From NCBI GenBank assembly GCA_026392815.1, contig JAPLBI010000075.1, forward strand, positions 1-8,314: a stretch of 8,314 nucleotides of DNA. Reading direction: 5' to 3'. Below are positions 1 through 6,968 of the stretch, in pieces (the first letter of the stretch is position 1; the number at the start of each line of letters is the position of its first letter). The notes under the pieces were generated by a model. The model was not told the DNA's origin and searched no databases. It was given only the letters and a program-made list of their open reading frames with translations. A program made the position numbers and the translations under genes. Source of the DNA: Actinomycetota bacterium. Lineage in GTDB: Bacteria; Actinomycetota; Actinomycetes; Nanopelagicales; Nanopelagicaceae.

Positions 1-425
1 CACTTCCGGTTTTAATGCTGCGATCAACCGTTGATTCGGGAGCGACAACTAGAAATGGGATTCCTGCAGCGTGACAAGCAAGTGCAACGCTTAGCGAACC
101 AATCTTGTTTGCAGAATCACCGTTTTCAGCGATTCGGTCCGCACCAATAAGCGCAGCGTCAATGCGACCGCTCAGGATCGCCATCGCTGCTGCGCCATCT
201 GGCTCAATTCGATAAGGAATTTCTGATTTCATTAACTCCCATGCGGTCAAACGCGAGCCTTGAAGTAACGGACGAGTTTCATCTGCGTAAACCTCTTTAA
301 CAAAGCCACGCTTATGCATCTCTTTAATAACACCGAGCGCCGTACCGGTACCGGTTGTCGCAAGCGAACCAGTATTGCAATGAGTCAAAAGAGTCATAGG
401 CTTGCTACCCAGTTTTTTGATTAGC
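1..425 (-). pseudogene. mtnA: S-methyl-5-thioribose-1-phosphate isomerase, C-terminal part after a frameshift; runs off left edge
   Basis: This is the downstream part of mtnA, in a different frame from its N-terminal half. Translated on the minus strand it reads LIKKLGSKPMTLLTHCNTG, then an ETRPLLQGSRLTAWEL stretch and GADRIAENGDSANKIG, and it leaves the window at TVDRSIKTGS. These are hallmark MtnA segments. The family's catalytic cysteine is in THCNTG (codon 379-377) and the catalytic aspartate is in GADRI (codon 139-137), so both survive. MtnA converts the aldose 1-phosphate 5-methylthioribose-1-P to the ketose 5-methylthioribulose-1-P in cytosolic methionine salvage; relatives also handle 5-deoxyribose-1-P. 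No further stop or frame break occurs between 418 and 1. This part has no start codon of its own that would give a working enzyme. The family call is firm; whether the gene works depends on whether the frame break is real. Confidence 0.85.
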
Positions 426-828
426 CAATATTTCCCATATCGGTACTGGATTGCTTATCTTCACTTGCTAACTTTTGCGCAGCGGCTAGAACTGCGTCGC
501 GGCCTTCAGGTAGATGTTTACGAATCTTCCCAACAGCCCAGGCCAAGTTAACTGCTGTGGGACGTGCATCGCGTAGTAGGTCAAGGTTATGTTCTAACTC
601 TTGCGCGCTATGGCCTTTACGTGCAGCCTCATCAATCACCAAGACGACACCGTAGGCACCAGCAACGCCGAGCGCAGGGGCGCCTCTAACTACCAACCTT
701 TGAATTGCATCGATATACGGGGCTAGTTCGTCGTATGAAATATAGGTTTCAGAGATAGGAATCTGCGTTTGATCGAGCAGAACAATCTTGTTTTCTTTCC
801 AGACAATCGCTTCGAACCCGCTAGACAT
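421..828 (-). pseudogene. mtnA: S-methyl-5-thioribose-1-phosphate isomerase, N-terminal part (135 aa) ending at a frameshift
   Basis: This is the N-terminal third of MtnA, with the family motif VRGAPALGVAGAYG near residues 47-60 and a typical AVNLAWAV segment. The start is ATG at 828-826, well supported by AAGGAG at 841-836 with 7 nt spacing. The frame ends at TAA (423-421) directly after DMGNIG. Homologues continue here through the dimer/active-site region, and the expected continuation (LIKKLGSKP...) is found at once in the frame one base back. About one base, or 3n+1 bases, is therefore missing near 424-426. MtnA usually has roughly 340-370 residues, so a 135-residue product would lack the catalytic Cys and Asp. 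It is the last visible gene of the minus-strand run, 58 bp after the SDR gene. Either a real null allele or a sequence error fits. Confidence 0.85.
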
Positions 829-835
829 TTAATTG

Positions 836-841
836 CTCCTT
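836..841 (-). promoter_or_regulatory. Strong ribosome binding site of mtnA
   Basis: On the minus strand AAGGAG stands 7 nt before the ATG at 828. It is the clearest Shine-Dalgarno site in the window and fixes the mtnA start. Confidence 0.7.
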
Positions 842-842
842 A

Positions 843-856
843 TTCAAGGTCTTGAA
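843..856. repeat. Perfect 6+6 bp inverted repeat in the SDR-mtnA gap
   Basis: TTCAAG-GT-CTTGAA is a perfect 14 bp palindrome lying directly upstream of the mtnA ribosome binding site in the 58 bp gap 829-886. As RNA it could only form a 5 bp stem with a 4 nt loop and has no U tract, so a terminator is unlikely. A weak -10-like TAAGTT overlaps it on the minus strand, so an operator for a separate mtnA promoter is possible. This is unproven. Confidence 0.35.
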
Positions 857-886
857 CTTATCACTTCGCCTCTAAAAAAGAGATTG

Positions 887-1672
887 CTAAGCGTATGAAT
901 CCCAGTCGCCACCACTCAAGATTCCACCATCTATAACAATAGATTGACCAGTTATATATGAAGATGCATCCGTTGCCAGAAAGATTACCGATCCGATGAT
1001 TTCGTCAGGGTTTGATAGGCGACCAATCGGTGTTGTTTCATCAAACCATTTTGTTCGGTGGGGTTCGCCCCATAGCGGCTTGGTGAAATCAGTTTTGATA
1101 ACTGAAGGCTCGATGCAGTTAACTCTAATTTTATCTTTCGCCCATTCGCGAGCGGTGCTACGGGTTATTGAAGTAACCGCTGCTTTGGTCGCTGCATAAA
1201 CTGAGATTGTATTGAAGCTATAACGAGCGCTAAGCGAGCTCATGTTCACAATCACTCCACCGCCGGCTGCCTTCATGATCGGATGTGCTGCCTGCGAAAT
1301 AAAGTAGATCGCTTTCATATTTACCGAAACAATTGCGTTGAAATCTTCTTCGGTCACTTCAGTTATAGGTTTGCGACGATTTATTCCCGCAGTATTGATG
1401 ACGATATCTAGGCCATCCATCAACGCATTTGCCTCATTGACCACATTCGCGCATTGATCAGGGCTAGATAAATCTGCGCTAATTGAGAAAGCTTTGCCTG
1501 ATTCGCCAGAAATGGATTTGCGAACTTCATCAAGCCGTTCTTGATTTAGATCCTGAATAGTTACATCAGCGCCACGTTCGGCAAAGGCTTTAGCAATCAA
1601 CGCACCTAGCGTTCCGGCGCCACCAGTTATGAGAACGCGCTTCTGCTTAAGATCAAATAGTGGATCAAACAT
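887..1672 (-). CDS. Short-chain dehydrogenase/reductase (SDR), gluconate 5-dehydrogenase-like; possible apionate-oxidising step
   Basis: A complete classical SDR of 261 residues. Visible motifs are the cofactor loop TGGAGTLG (16-23), an acidic D41 at the end of the second beta strand (usually NAD rather than NADP), NTAG (93-96, for NNAG), N118, S146, and YAATK with Y159 and K163, giving the full Asn-Ser-Tyr-Lys tetrad. The C-terminal GQSIVIDGG is typical. Cytosolic oxidation or reduction of a sugar acid or polyol is likely, and the sequence resembles 2-deoxygluconate/gluconate 5-dehydrogenases. The ATG at 1672-1670 overlaps the last 8 bp of the lactonase gene, with AGGGG at 1683-1679 spaced 6 nt, so it is probably translationally coupled. 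Its place straight after ApsD- and ApnL-like genes suggests it acts on apionate, where known clusters carry the unrelated ApnO. That role is inference; the family assignment is secure. Confidence 0.85.
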   Translation of the reverse strand: MFDPLFDLKQKRVLITGGAGTLGALIAKAFAERGADVTIQDLNQERLDEVRKSISGESGKAFSISADLSSPDQCANVVNEANALMDGLDIVINTAGINRRKPITEVTEEDFNAIVSVNMKAIYFISQAAHPIMKAAGGGVIVNMSSLSARYSFNTISVYAATKAAVTSITRSTAREWAKDKIRVNCIEPSVIKTDFTKPLWGEPHRTKWFDETTPIGRLSNPDEIIGSVIFLATDASSYITGQSIVIDGGILSGGDWDSYA

Positions 1673-2966
1673 TTGCTACCCCTGTAATTTCTAAATAAGT
1701 AACGCTCTCGGGAGTTAAAGTCTGTGGCTTTAAATCAATTCCAGAGAATTTCACTTCCTGCTCAATAGTACTGAAATTGACCAGAATAACCTTTACCTTT
1801 TGACCTGAAGTAACGATTAGGCAATCAACTAACTCTGGAAGAGATGAAGCAGTTGGCCTGGCATGAGTAAATCCTTTGAGATTCTTGAACAAGCGCCATA
1901 CTGGAAATTCTTCACCGGCTTTACTAGCAAAGTTGAGTGCATCTTCACTTCCAGTAGATAGCTCGCGTATGCCACGCCATCCCAGAGTTTCAAAGTAAGT
2001 CAGCGTTGAAATTGACTCGGACTCTGCAATCGAGCGGATAGACATCGCCGTCCAGCCTTCGGCAAACCAAGTGCGCTGACGTGCATCAACAGAAGATGGC
2101 AAGGCAGTGTTGCTGAGATCTTTATTCGGTTGCGTTGCATTTGGGTTGTATCTAGGGCGAAGCGTTATTGGTCCAATGCTTACCTTTTTGCCTTTGGCAA
2201 TCCGATGAGCATTTGTGGCAATCGCCTTCTGGGAGGCGGTGTTTTGTATAAGAGTTCGATCATCAAATGAGTGAACCTGGGGGTTGATTGAAAAATTGAC
2301 TTGATCAACGAAATCGACTGCGCTCTGATTGCGGTTGAGTTCGGTGAAGTACAGATCTGTACCACCAATGATTTTCGACTTATCCCCTAGTAATTCTTCG
2401 GCCGCTTGAATAAACCCAATTGGAGTTGTTTTCTCGCTAGCGGAGAAGATGTAGAAGGAACGAATCTGATCTTTAAATTCAATTATTGACTGCAATATTG
2501 CTTTAAGTTGTTGTGGGCTCTCAGCCTTTATCGCAAGATCAAGATCAATCTTTAACTGCTTAGTTACCAAAAGCGCCTTCTCCACCGCAGAGCGAATTTG
2601 AGAATCACCGTTGAGTGATAGGCGAAGGTGTTTAATAGCAATGTCATCAAACCCCGCATACTCACTGACGATTAAATGTGCGGGATCTTCGCTCAGCCCC
2701 AAACCAATTTCGGGAAGTTCAATCTCTTCGGCTCCAACCGTAATAACGGCGCTTTCATTCTTTGAAATTGCTGTCGTGTGCTCGCCGGAAATTGAGATAG
2801 TTATCTTTTGGCTAAGCACCTCCCCCGGAGTAACTTGCGCAGGAAAGGGTAGAGAAATTGGTGTGCAGTAAGTCTTATATGAGGCATCACTCCAGTTACG
2901 GTGATCTTCGCTTTCAAATATCTCACCTTCAAAGTTAACTGTTGCAACCTGACCGCTCTGCGCCAT
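1665..2966 (-). pseudogene. apnL: D-apionate lactonase (ApnL-like), main C-terminal part after a frameshift
   Basis: This open frame of 433 codons holds most of an ApnL-type protein, which hydrolyses D-apionolactone to D-apionate. Segments I recognise from that family are EDHRNWSDASYKTY (20-33), GGTDLYFTELNRN (201-213), FSINPQVHSFDD (225-236), PITLRPRYNP (266-275) and TYFETLGWRG (323-332), in a glycosidase-like barrel with a small C-terminal beta domain. The nominal ATG at 2966 is probably not the true start: AAGG lies only 3 nt before it, and the family's N-terminal domain is encoded just upstream in another frame (2935-3348). The frame joins near QVATVNFEGE (residues 6-15). No signal peptide is seen, so the protein is cytosolic. 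It ends with TGA overlapping the SDR start. Assignment rests on remembered family motifs and the ApsD neighbour; no search was run. Confidence 0.72.
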
Positions 2967-3348
2967 CTGCCTTGGTTAATTCACAATCGCGTCCAGCCAA
3001 ACCTGCAACGGGATGGAGTAGGCAGAGTCCCAAGCGATTTCTCATAAATGAAACTGCTGTAGATGCGCTAAACCCGTAGGTGATTTCTCCGCTTTCCGAG
3101 CCAGTAATCTCTAACTGCACAGATAAATCTTTGGCATCGTGCGATCCCTGCGCTTTGATCTTCGCACTGAACGAACGATCAGCAACTTCCCAAATTTCAT
3201 CTTTGATAATAAATGGCCGGGATGTCCAATTGATATCTTGGAACACCAGATAGATCCTGCGAATTACCTCTTCACTGCCGTTACTTATATTCCAAAGACT
3301 TCCCTCGGAATACTCCAGAGTTAACGGACCTGCGACAAGTTTTCTCAT
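2935..3348 (-). pseudogene. apnL: D-apionate lactonase (ApnL-like), N-terminal part (137 codons) ending at a frameshift
   Basis: This is the beta-rich N-terminal domain of the same lactonase, with NRLGLCLLHP (104-113) followed by AGRDCELTKADG (118-129), both typical of ApnL-like proteins. It then runs into ERSGCNS and a TAA at 2937-2935. The rest of the protein continues in the frame shifted by one base, and the two frames overlap at 2935-2966. As I recall the family, a short segment (about 25-30 residues with a PHQPF-like motif) normally sits between the ADG and FEGE regions. Here the two are nearly adjacent, so an out-of-frame internal deletion is more likely than a one-base slip. The ATG at 3348 lies 7 nt after the apsD-like stop and has only a weak ribosome site, consistent with read-on translation. 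As sequenced, no full-length enzyme can be made. Confidence 0.72.
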
Positions 3349-3355
3349 TTATCTA

Positions 3356-4390
3356 CTACTTGAGTAAGGAGCCAACGTTAAAGACTTGGCCTGATTCTGC
3401 AGATTTATATGCGCCCAAGGTGATATCCAATAATTTGAGAGTATCTTCGCCGCTGGTTTCAGGTGTTCTGCCTGTTTTCAAACATTCAATCCAATGCTTA
3501 TTTACATTTACAACGCTATCTTGAATTCCATTCCATGGCTGAGAAGTCCAACCATGATCCGGAATTACAACAACTTCGTTAGTTACAGAACTACCCGATA
3601 CAACTTGTAGATGGTAATCGGCAGATAAGGTGATTGCTCCCTTGGTTCCTTCGATAATTACAAAGGTCTGCGGATAGGTGCTGTGATCTGATCTAGTCTC
3701 GTAACTAGCATCAACAATGCAGCTGGCATCTGGCATATGCATCAGAATCGTGGCTGAATCTTCGCCTTTAATTATCGGATTTACTCGATGTGCCGAGGTA
3801 AAGATCGTATTTGGTTCACCAATAAAGTAACGCGCTAGATCAAAGAGGTGAACCGCGACGTCAACGATAATCATGCGTTCGCTCTCCACCAGCCAAGATT
3901 GTGCCGAATAAACATCGTGAGCTGTTCTAAATGAAATTCGCCCGAAGAATGGGCGACCTATTGCACCGCTATCGATAATCTCTTTGATTTTTCGCATTGG
4001 AGTTTGGAAGCGAAAATTCTCGTGAACCATAAAAGGTAGGCCTTTATCTGACATCTCCTTAACCATTGACTTTGCATCTGCCATATCCCAAGCAAGTGGT
4101 TTCTGGCAGATTGCGGCAACGCCATGCTTTGCTGCTAGCTCGACCATATATTTATGAGTTGGTGGAGTCGTTGCGATATCTACGAAATCTAAATCCTCAT
4201 TGGCAAATAACTCTTCTGCGCTTGCATAAGCCTTGCCTCCGAAATTGGTAGCTGCCAACTTCGCTTTTTCAAAATCAACATCGCAAGTTGCAACTAGTTC
4301 TACATCGGGATTTTGGCTCCAGGCATGGAGGTGGTTCTGGGCAAAGAAGCCACATCCAATCAATGCATATCGATATTTCTTCTGGGTCAT
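3356..4390 (-). CDS. apsD: Gfo/Idh/MocA-family oxidoreductase, probable D-apiose dehydrogenase
   Basis: A complete protein of 344 residues, normal for the family. It has an N-terminal Rossmann fold with GCGFFA (12-17) and an acidic CDVD near 36-39, consistent with NAD use. The family lysine motif is QKP (96-98, for the common EKP), followed by VHENFRFQTPMR (122-133). D177, H181 and D184 lie in the DxxxHxxD catalytic segment. The ICQKP and HENFRFQ pattern matches D-apiose dehydrogenases as I recall them; these oxidise D-apiose to apionolactone. The lactonase-like gene just downstream (7 nt gap) supports that substrate strongly. The start overlaps the stop of the sulfurtransferase gene by 4 bp (ATGA), so the two are translationally coupled. 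Other sugars or inositols are possible substrates for this large family. The frame is intact, unlike that of its partner lactonase. Confidence 0.75.
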   Translation of the reverse strand: MTQKKYRYALIGCGFFAQNHLHAWSQNPDVELVATCDVDFEKAKLAATNFGGKAYASAEELFANEDLDFVDIATTPPTHKYMVELAAKHGVAAICQKPLAWDMADAKSMVKEMSDKGLPFMVHENFRFQTPMRKIKEIIDSGAIGRPFFGRISFRTAHDVYSAQSWLVESERMIIVDVAVHLFDLARYFIGEPNTIFTSAHRVNPIIKGEDSATILMHMPDASCIVDASYETRSDHSTYPQTFVIIEGTKGAITLSADYHLQVVSGSSVTNEVVVIPDHGWTSQPWNGIQDSVVNVNKHWIECLKTGRTPETSGEDTLKLLDITLGAYKSAESGQVFNVGSLLK

Positions 4391-5235
4391 AGCGCGATTT
4401 CTCTACTTGGATCTGTGATCCACTCGCTCCAAGAACCAACATACATTTTGCTTCCCGTGAAACCAGCGTGCTCCATAGCTAAGACATTTTGTGCAGCAGT
4501 TACGCCAGAGCCGCAATAGAAAATTGTGTTATCGGCGCTAACACCGTTGGTAAGTAATTCGTAGTGCTTCTTTAACTCAGCCTTGCTCTTAAAGAGCCCT
4601 TGCGCATCTGTAATTTCAGCGCGATCTGCCAGACCAGCACCGGCGATATGCCCGCGTATTGGGTCATAGTATTTTCCGCCTCCGTGATATCCCTCTGCAC
4701 CTCTGGAATCAAAAACGCAGTAATTGGAATCAGTTCTGGCCAAATCAACTTTTTCGACTTCAACTAAGAGATCGTTACGTAGCTTTGGAATGAAATTTGT
4801 AGGCGTTAAAACTTTCATCTCTTGATTTAAAGGTAATGACTCGCGGTTCCATGCGTTCAGGCCGCCATCTAGAACGGCAACTTTTTCATGTCCCATCCAG
4901 CGAAACATCAACCAGAGGCGTGATGCCGCCATCAAACCTGACTCTGCGTCGTAACAAATTACTTGGCTATCTGGGGTTATTCCCCAGTTAGAGAGAGTCT
5001 TAGTGAAAGCTGCAACTGTTGGAAAAGGTCGGCGACCGGTAACGCCCGGAATAATTTCTCCGGACATGTCAGTGGCTAAATCTGCGTGATGTGCACCTGG
5101 TATGTGGGATTGGTCATAAACCTTTCTTCCCCAGGATTCGTCATCTAATGTAAAGCGAACATCAAAAATTACAAACTCAGAATTTTCTAAGTTGCGCGCC
5201 AAATCGCTAGTGGATATCAACGTTGTATAACTCAT
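4387..5235 (-). CDS. sseA: 3-mercaptopyruvate/thiosulfate sulfurtransferase (tandem rhodanese domains)
   Basis: This 282-residue protein has two rhodanese domains. The N-terminal domain (about 8-133) keeps the fold (FDVRF, HIPGAH, GRRPFP) but has YDAESG (95-100) where a catalytic cysteine loop would be, so it is non-catalytic as in the whole family. The C-terminal domain (about 155-276) carries the active loop CGSGVTA (241-247) with C241; CGSGVT is the form typical of 3-mercaptopyruvate sulfurtransferases, rather than the CRKGVT of classic rhodaneses. It moves sulfur from mercaptopyruvate or thiosulfate to thiol or cyanide acceptors in the cytosol. The ATG at 5235 lies 47 bp from the divergent ilvD start. 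It heads the minus-strand run and its TGA overlaps the apsD-like ATG. Its link to apiose use is unclear; it may simply share the promoter. Confidence 0.85.
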   Translation of the reverse strand: MSYTTLISTSDLARNLENSEFVIFDVRFTLDDESWGRKVYDQSHIPGAHHADLATDMSGEIIPGVTGRRPFPTVAAFTKTLSNWGITPDSQVICYDAESGLMAASRLWLMFRWMGHEKVAVLDGGLNAWNRESLPLNQEMKVLTPTNFIPKLRNDLLVEVEKVDLARTDSNYCVFDSRGAEGYHGGGKYYDPIRGHIAGAGLADRAEITDAQGLFKSKAELKKHYELLTNGVSADNTIFYCGSGVTAAQNVLAMEHAGFTGSKMYVGSWSEWITDPSREIAL

Positions 5236-5247
5236 TGCTGCACACTC

Positions 5248-5283
5248 TTCACAAGGTATTGGGTTGTGGTTAGGGTACTACAG
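5248..5283 (+). promoter_or_regulatory. Probable ilvD promoter giving a leaderless GTG transcript
   Basis: TTCACA (5248-5253) matches the -35 consensus at five of six bases. A 17 bp spacer follows, then TAGGGT (5271-5276), which fits the TAnnnT -10 form common in actinobacteria. Six bases later is 5283, the G of the ilvD GTG, so transcription would start at or next to the start codon. The weak AGGG near 5272-5275 would then not be in the mRNA. Leaderless mRNAs are common in actinobacteria. The placement of the start site is inferred from spacing only. Confidence 0.55.
5250..5268. repeat. Imperfect operator-like inverted repeat in the divergent promoter region
   Basis: CACAA (5250-5254) and TTGTG (5264-5268) form a 5+5 bp inverted repeat with a 9 bp spacer. 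It lies between the proposed -35 and -10 of ilvD and 15 bp from the sulfurtransferase start. A repressor bound here could control both directions. The arms are short, so chance cannot be excluded. Confidence 0.25.
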
Positions 5284-6968
5284 TGACTCTGACTCCGAGA
5301 AGTTCGCTTGTAACGCAAGGCCGTGACCGAAGCCCAAACCGCGCGATGTTAAGAGCGCTGGGCATGCAGGGTGATGATTTTAAGAAACCGCAGATTGGTA
5401 TCGCATCTTCTTACAACACCATTACCCCTTGCAATATGTCGCTGCGTACCGTTGCTGAGGATGTTGCTGCAGGAGTAAGCGCTAACGGCGGATTCCCTAT
5501 GGAGTTTGGAACGATAACCGTTTCGGATGTTATTTCTATGGGACACGAAGGAATGCACTTCTCTCTCGTTAGTCGCGAAGTAATTGCAGATTCTGTGGAA
5601 ACTGTTATGCAAGCAGAACGCTTAGATGCGATGGTAACTCTGGCGGGATGCGACAAAAGTATTCCGGCGATGCTTATGGCAGCTGCGCGCATAGATGTTC
5701 CAAGTATTTTGATGTATGCCGGTTCTTTACTTCCGGGAAAAACCACTCTTCAAGATGGCACGGAAATTAAAGTAAATATCGTCACTTCATTTGAAGCAGT
5801 CGGTGCCAATGCACGTGGCTTAATGTCTGATGAAGATCTCGATCGTATTGAAAAAGCTGCCTGCCCAAGTGCTGGAACATGCGGTGGTATGTACACGGCA
5901 AACACCATGGCTAGCGCTTCAGAGGCGATGGGAATGTCACTTCCAGGCTCTTCATCTCCATCTGCTGTAGATAATCGCCGTGAACCGCTTGCAAAATTGG
6001 CGGGCGAATCTGTAATCAACTTACTTAAACTTGGAATCACAACCAGCGACATCATTACTAAAAAATCTTTGGAAAATGCCATCACAGTTGTCATGGCGCT
6101 AGGCGGATCTACAAATGCAGTGCTTCATATGCCAGCGATCGCTCACGAACTAGGCATTGACTTATCGCTCGATGATTTCAAGCGAATTGGCGCACGCGTT
6201 CCATTGCTTGCAGATCTAAAGCCATTCGGTGAATATGTGATGTTTGATCTAGATAAGGTCGGCGGCGTACCTGCAGTAATGAAGATTCTGCTTGATGAAG
6301 GTCTGCTCCACGGCGATTGCATGACCGTAACTGGAAAGACAATTGCTGAAAATCTCAAGGATGTAAATCCTCCTGCTGCCGATGGAAAGATTATTTATCC
6401 AGCCGCAAAGCCTTTCGGTAAAAATGGTGGCATAACTATTCTTAAAGGATCTCTCGCTCCTGAAGGTGCCGTTGTAAAGAACGCTGGTGTTGATGAGGAG
6501 AAATTCCAAGGCGCTGCTCGCGTATTTGATCGCGAAGAATCAGCGATGCAGGCGCTCTCTGATGGCACGATTAAAAAGGGTGATGTAGTTGTTATCCGCT
6601 ACGAAGGTCCAAAGGGCGGGCCAGGAATGCGCGAAATGTTGATGATCACAAGTGCGATAAAAGGTGCGGGACTCGGAAGAGATGTATTGCTCGTAACCGA
6701 TGGCAGATTCTCTGGTGGAACAACTGGACTTTGCGTAGGCCATATTTCACCGGAAGCTGTAGACGGTGGCCCGATTGGGTTAATTAAAGATGGCGATCAA
6801 ATCTCGATCGACATCCCAAATGGAACTTTGGAGCTGCTGGTTACACCCGAAGAGTTGCAAGAACGTGCCAAGAACTTTGTGCCACTCCCACCAAGGTACA
6901 CAAAAGGCGTGCTTTCTAAATATGTGAAGTTGGTTGGTTCTGCAACCTACGGCGCAGTTTGTTCTTAA
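5283..6968 (+). CDS. ilvD: Dihydroxy-acid dehydratase
   Basis: A complete 561-residue member of the IlvD/EDD family, of the length usual for the compact IlvD form. It dehydrates 2,3-dihydroxyisovalerate and its homologue to the 2-keto acids of valine/leucine and isoleucine synthesis. The Fe-S cluster cysteines are C50 (TPCN), C123 (GCDK) and C200 ([14 protein letters not shown]). K125 is the lysine that is carbamylated to bind Mg, with acidic ligands D82 and D124. The catalytic serine loop is GRFSGGT (S477). [11 protein letters not shown] near 343-353 and KYVKLVGSA near the end are standard. One small oddity is VSDVISMG, where most homologues have VSDGISMG. The GTG start at 5283 fits the promoter spacing and the normal family N-terminus. 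Sugar-acid dehydratases (EDD, XylD) are relatives, but the motifs favour true IlvD. Its stop overlaps the stop of the convergent yeiH gene. Confidence 0.93.
   Translation: MTLTPRSSLVTQGRDRSPNRAMLRALGMQGDDFKKPQIGIASSYNTITPCNMSLRTVAEDVAAGVSANGGFPMEFGTITVSDVISMGHEGMHFSLVSREVIADSVETVMQAERLDAMVTLAGCDKSIPAMLMAAARIDVPSILMYAGSLLPGKTTLQDGTEIKVNIVTSFEAVGANARGLMSDEDLDRIEKAACPSAGTCGGMYTANTMASASEAMGMSLPGSSSPSAVDNRREPLAKLAGESVINLLKLGITTSDIITKKSLENAITVVMALGGSTNAVLHMPAIAHELGIDLSLDDFKRIGARVPLLADLKPFGEYVMFDLDKVGGVPAVMKILLDEGLLHGDCMTVTGKTIAENLKDVNPPAADGKIIYPAAKPFGKNGGITILKGSLAPEGAVVKNAGVDEEKFQGAARVFDREESAMQALSDGTIKKGDVVVIRYEGPKGGPGMREMLMITSAIKGAGLGRDVLLVTDGRFSGGTTGLCVGHISPEAVDGGPIGLIKDGDQISIDIPNGTLELLVTPEELQERAKNFVPLPPRYTKGVLSKYVKLVGSATYGAVCS

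Noticed and set aside
413..426. Programmed frameshifting in mtnA at a run of six A (sense strand, 418-413)
   Set aside because: The zero-frame stop (423-421) comes before the A run, so ribosomes would stop before reaching it; MtnA is also not known to use recoding.
870..882. Terminator-like CTCT-A-run-AGAG between the SDR gene and mtnA
   Set aside because: The stem is only 4 bp and no U tract follows it on the minus strand.
2935..2966. Programmed frameshift joining the two lactonase frames
   Set aside because: No slippery heptamer is visible in the overlap and the family segment expected at the join seems to be missing, which points to a deletion.
1665..3348. Horizontal transfer of the lactonase gene judged by lower GC
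   Set aside because: Some 60 bp lines are near 35 percent GC but others within the same gene exceed 55 percent, so no consistent shift can be claimed by eye.
5349..6743. Long minus-strand open frames opposite ilvD
   Set aside because: They are antisense to a well-conserved gene, have no family features, and lack ribosome sites; they reflect codon bias of ilvD.
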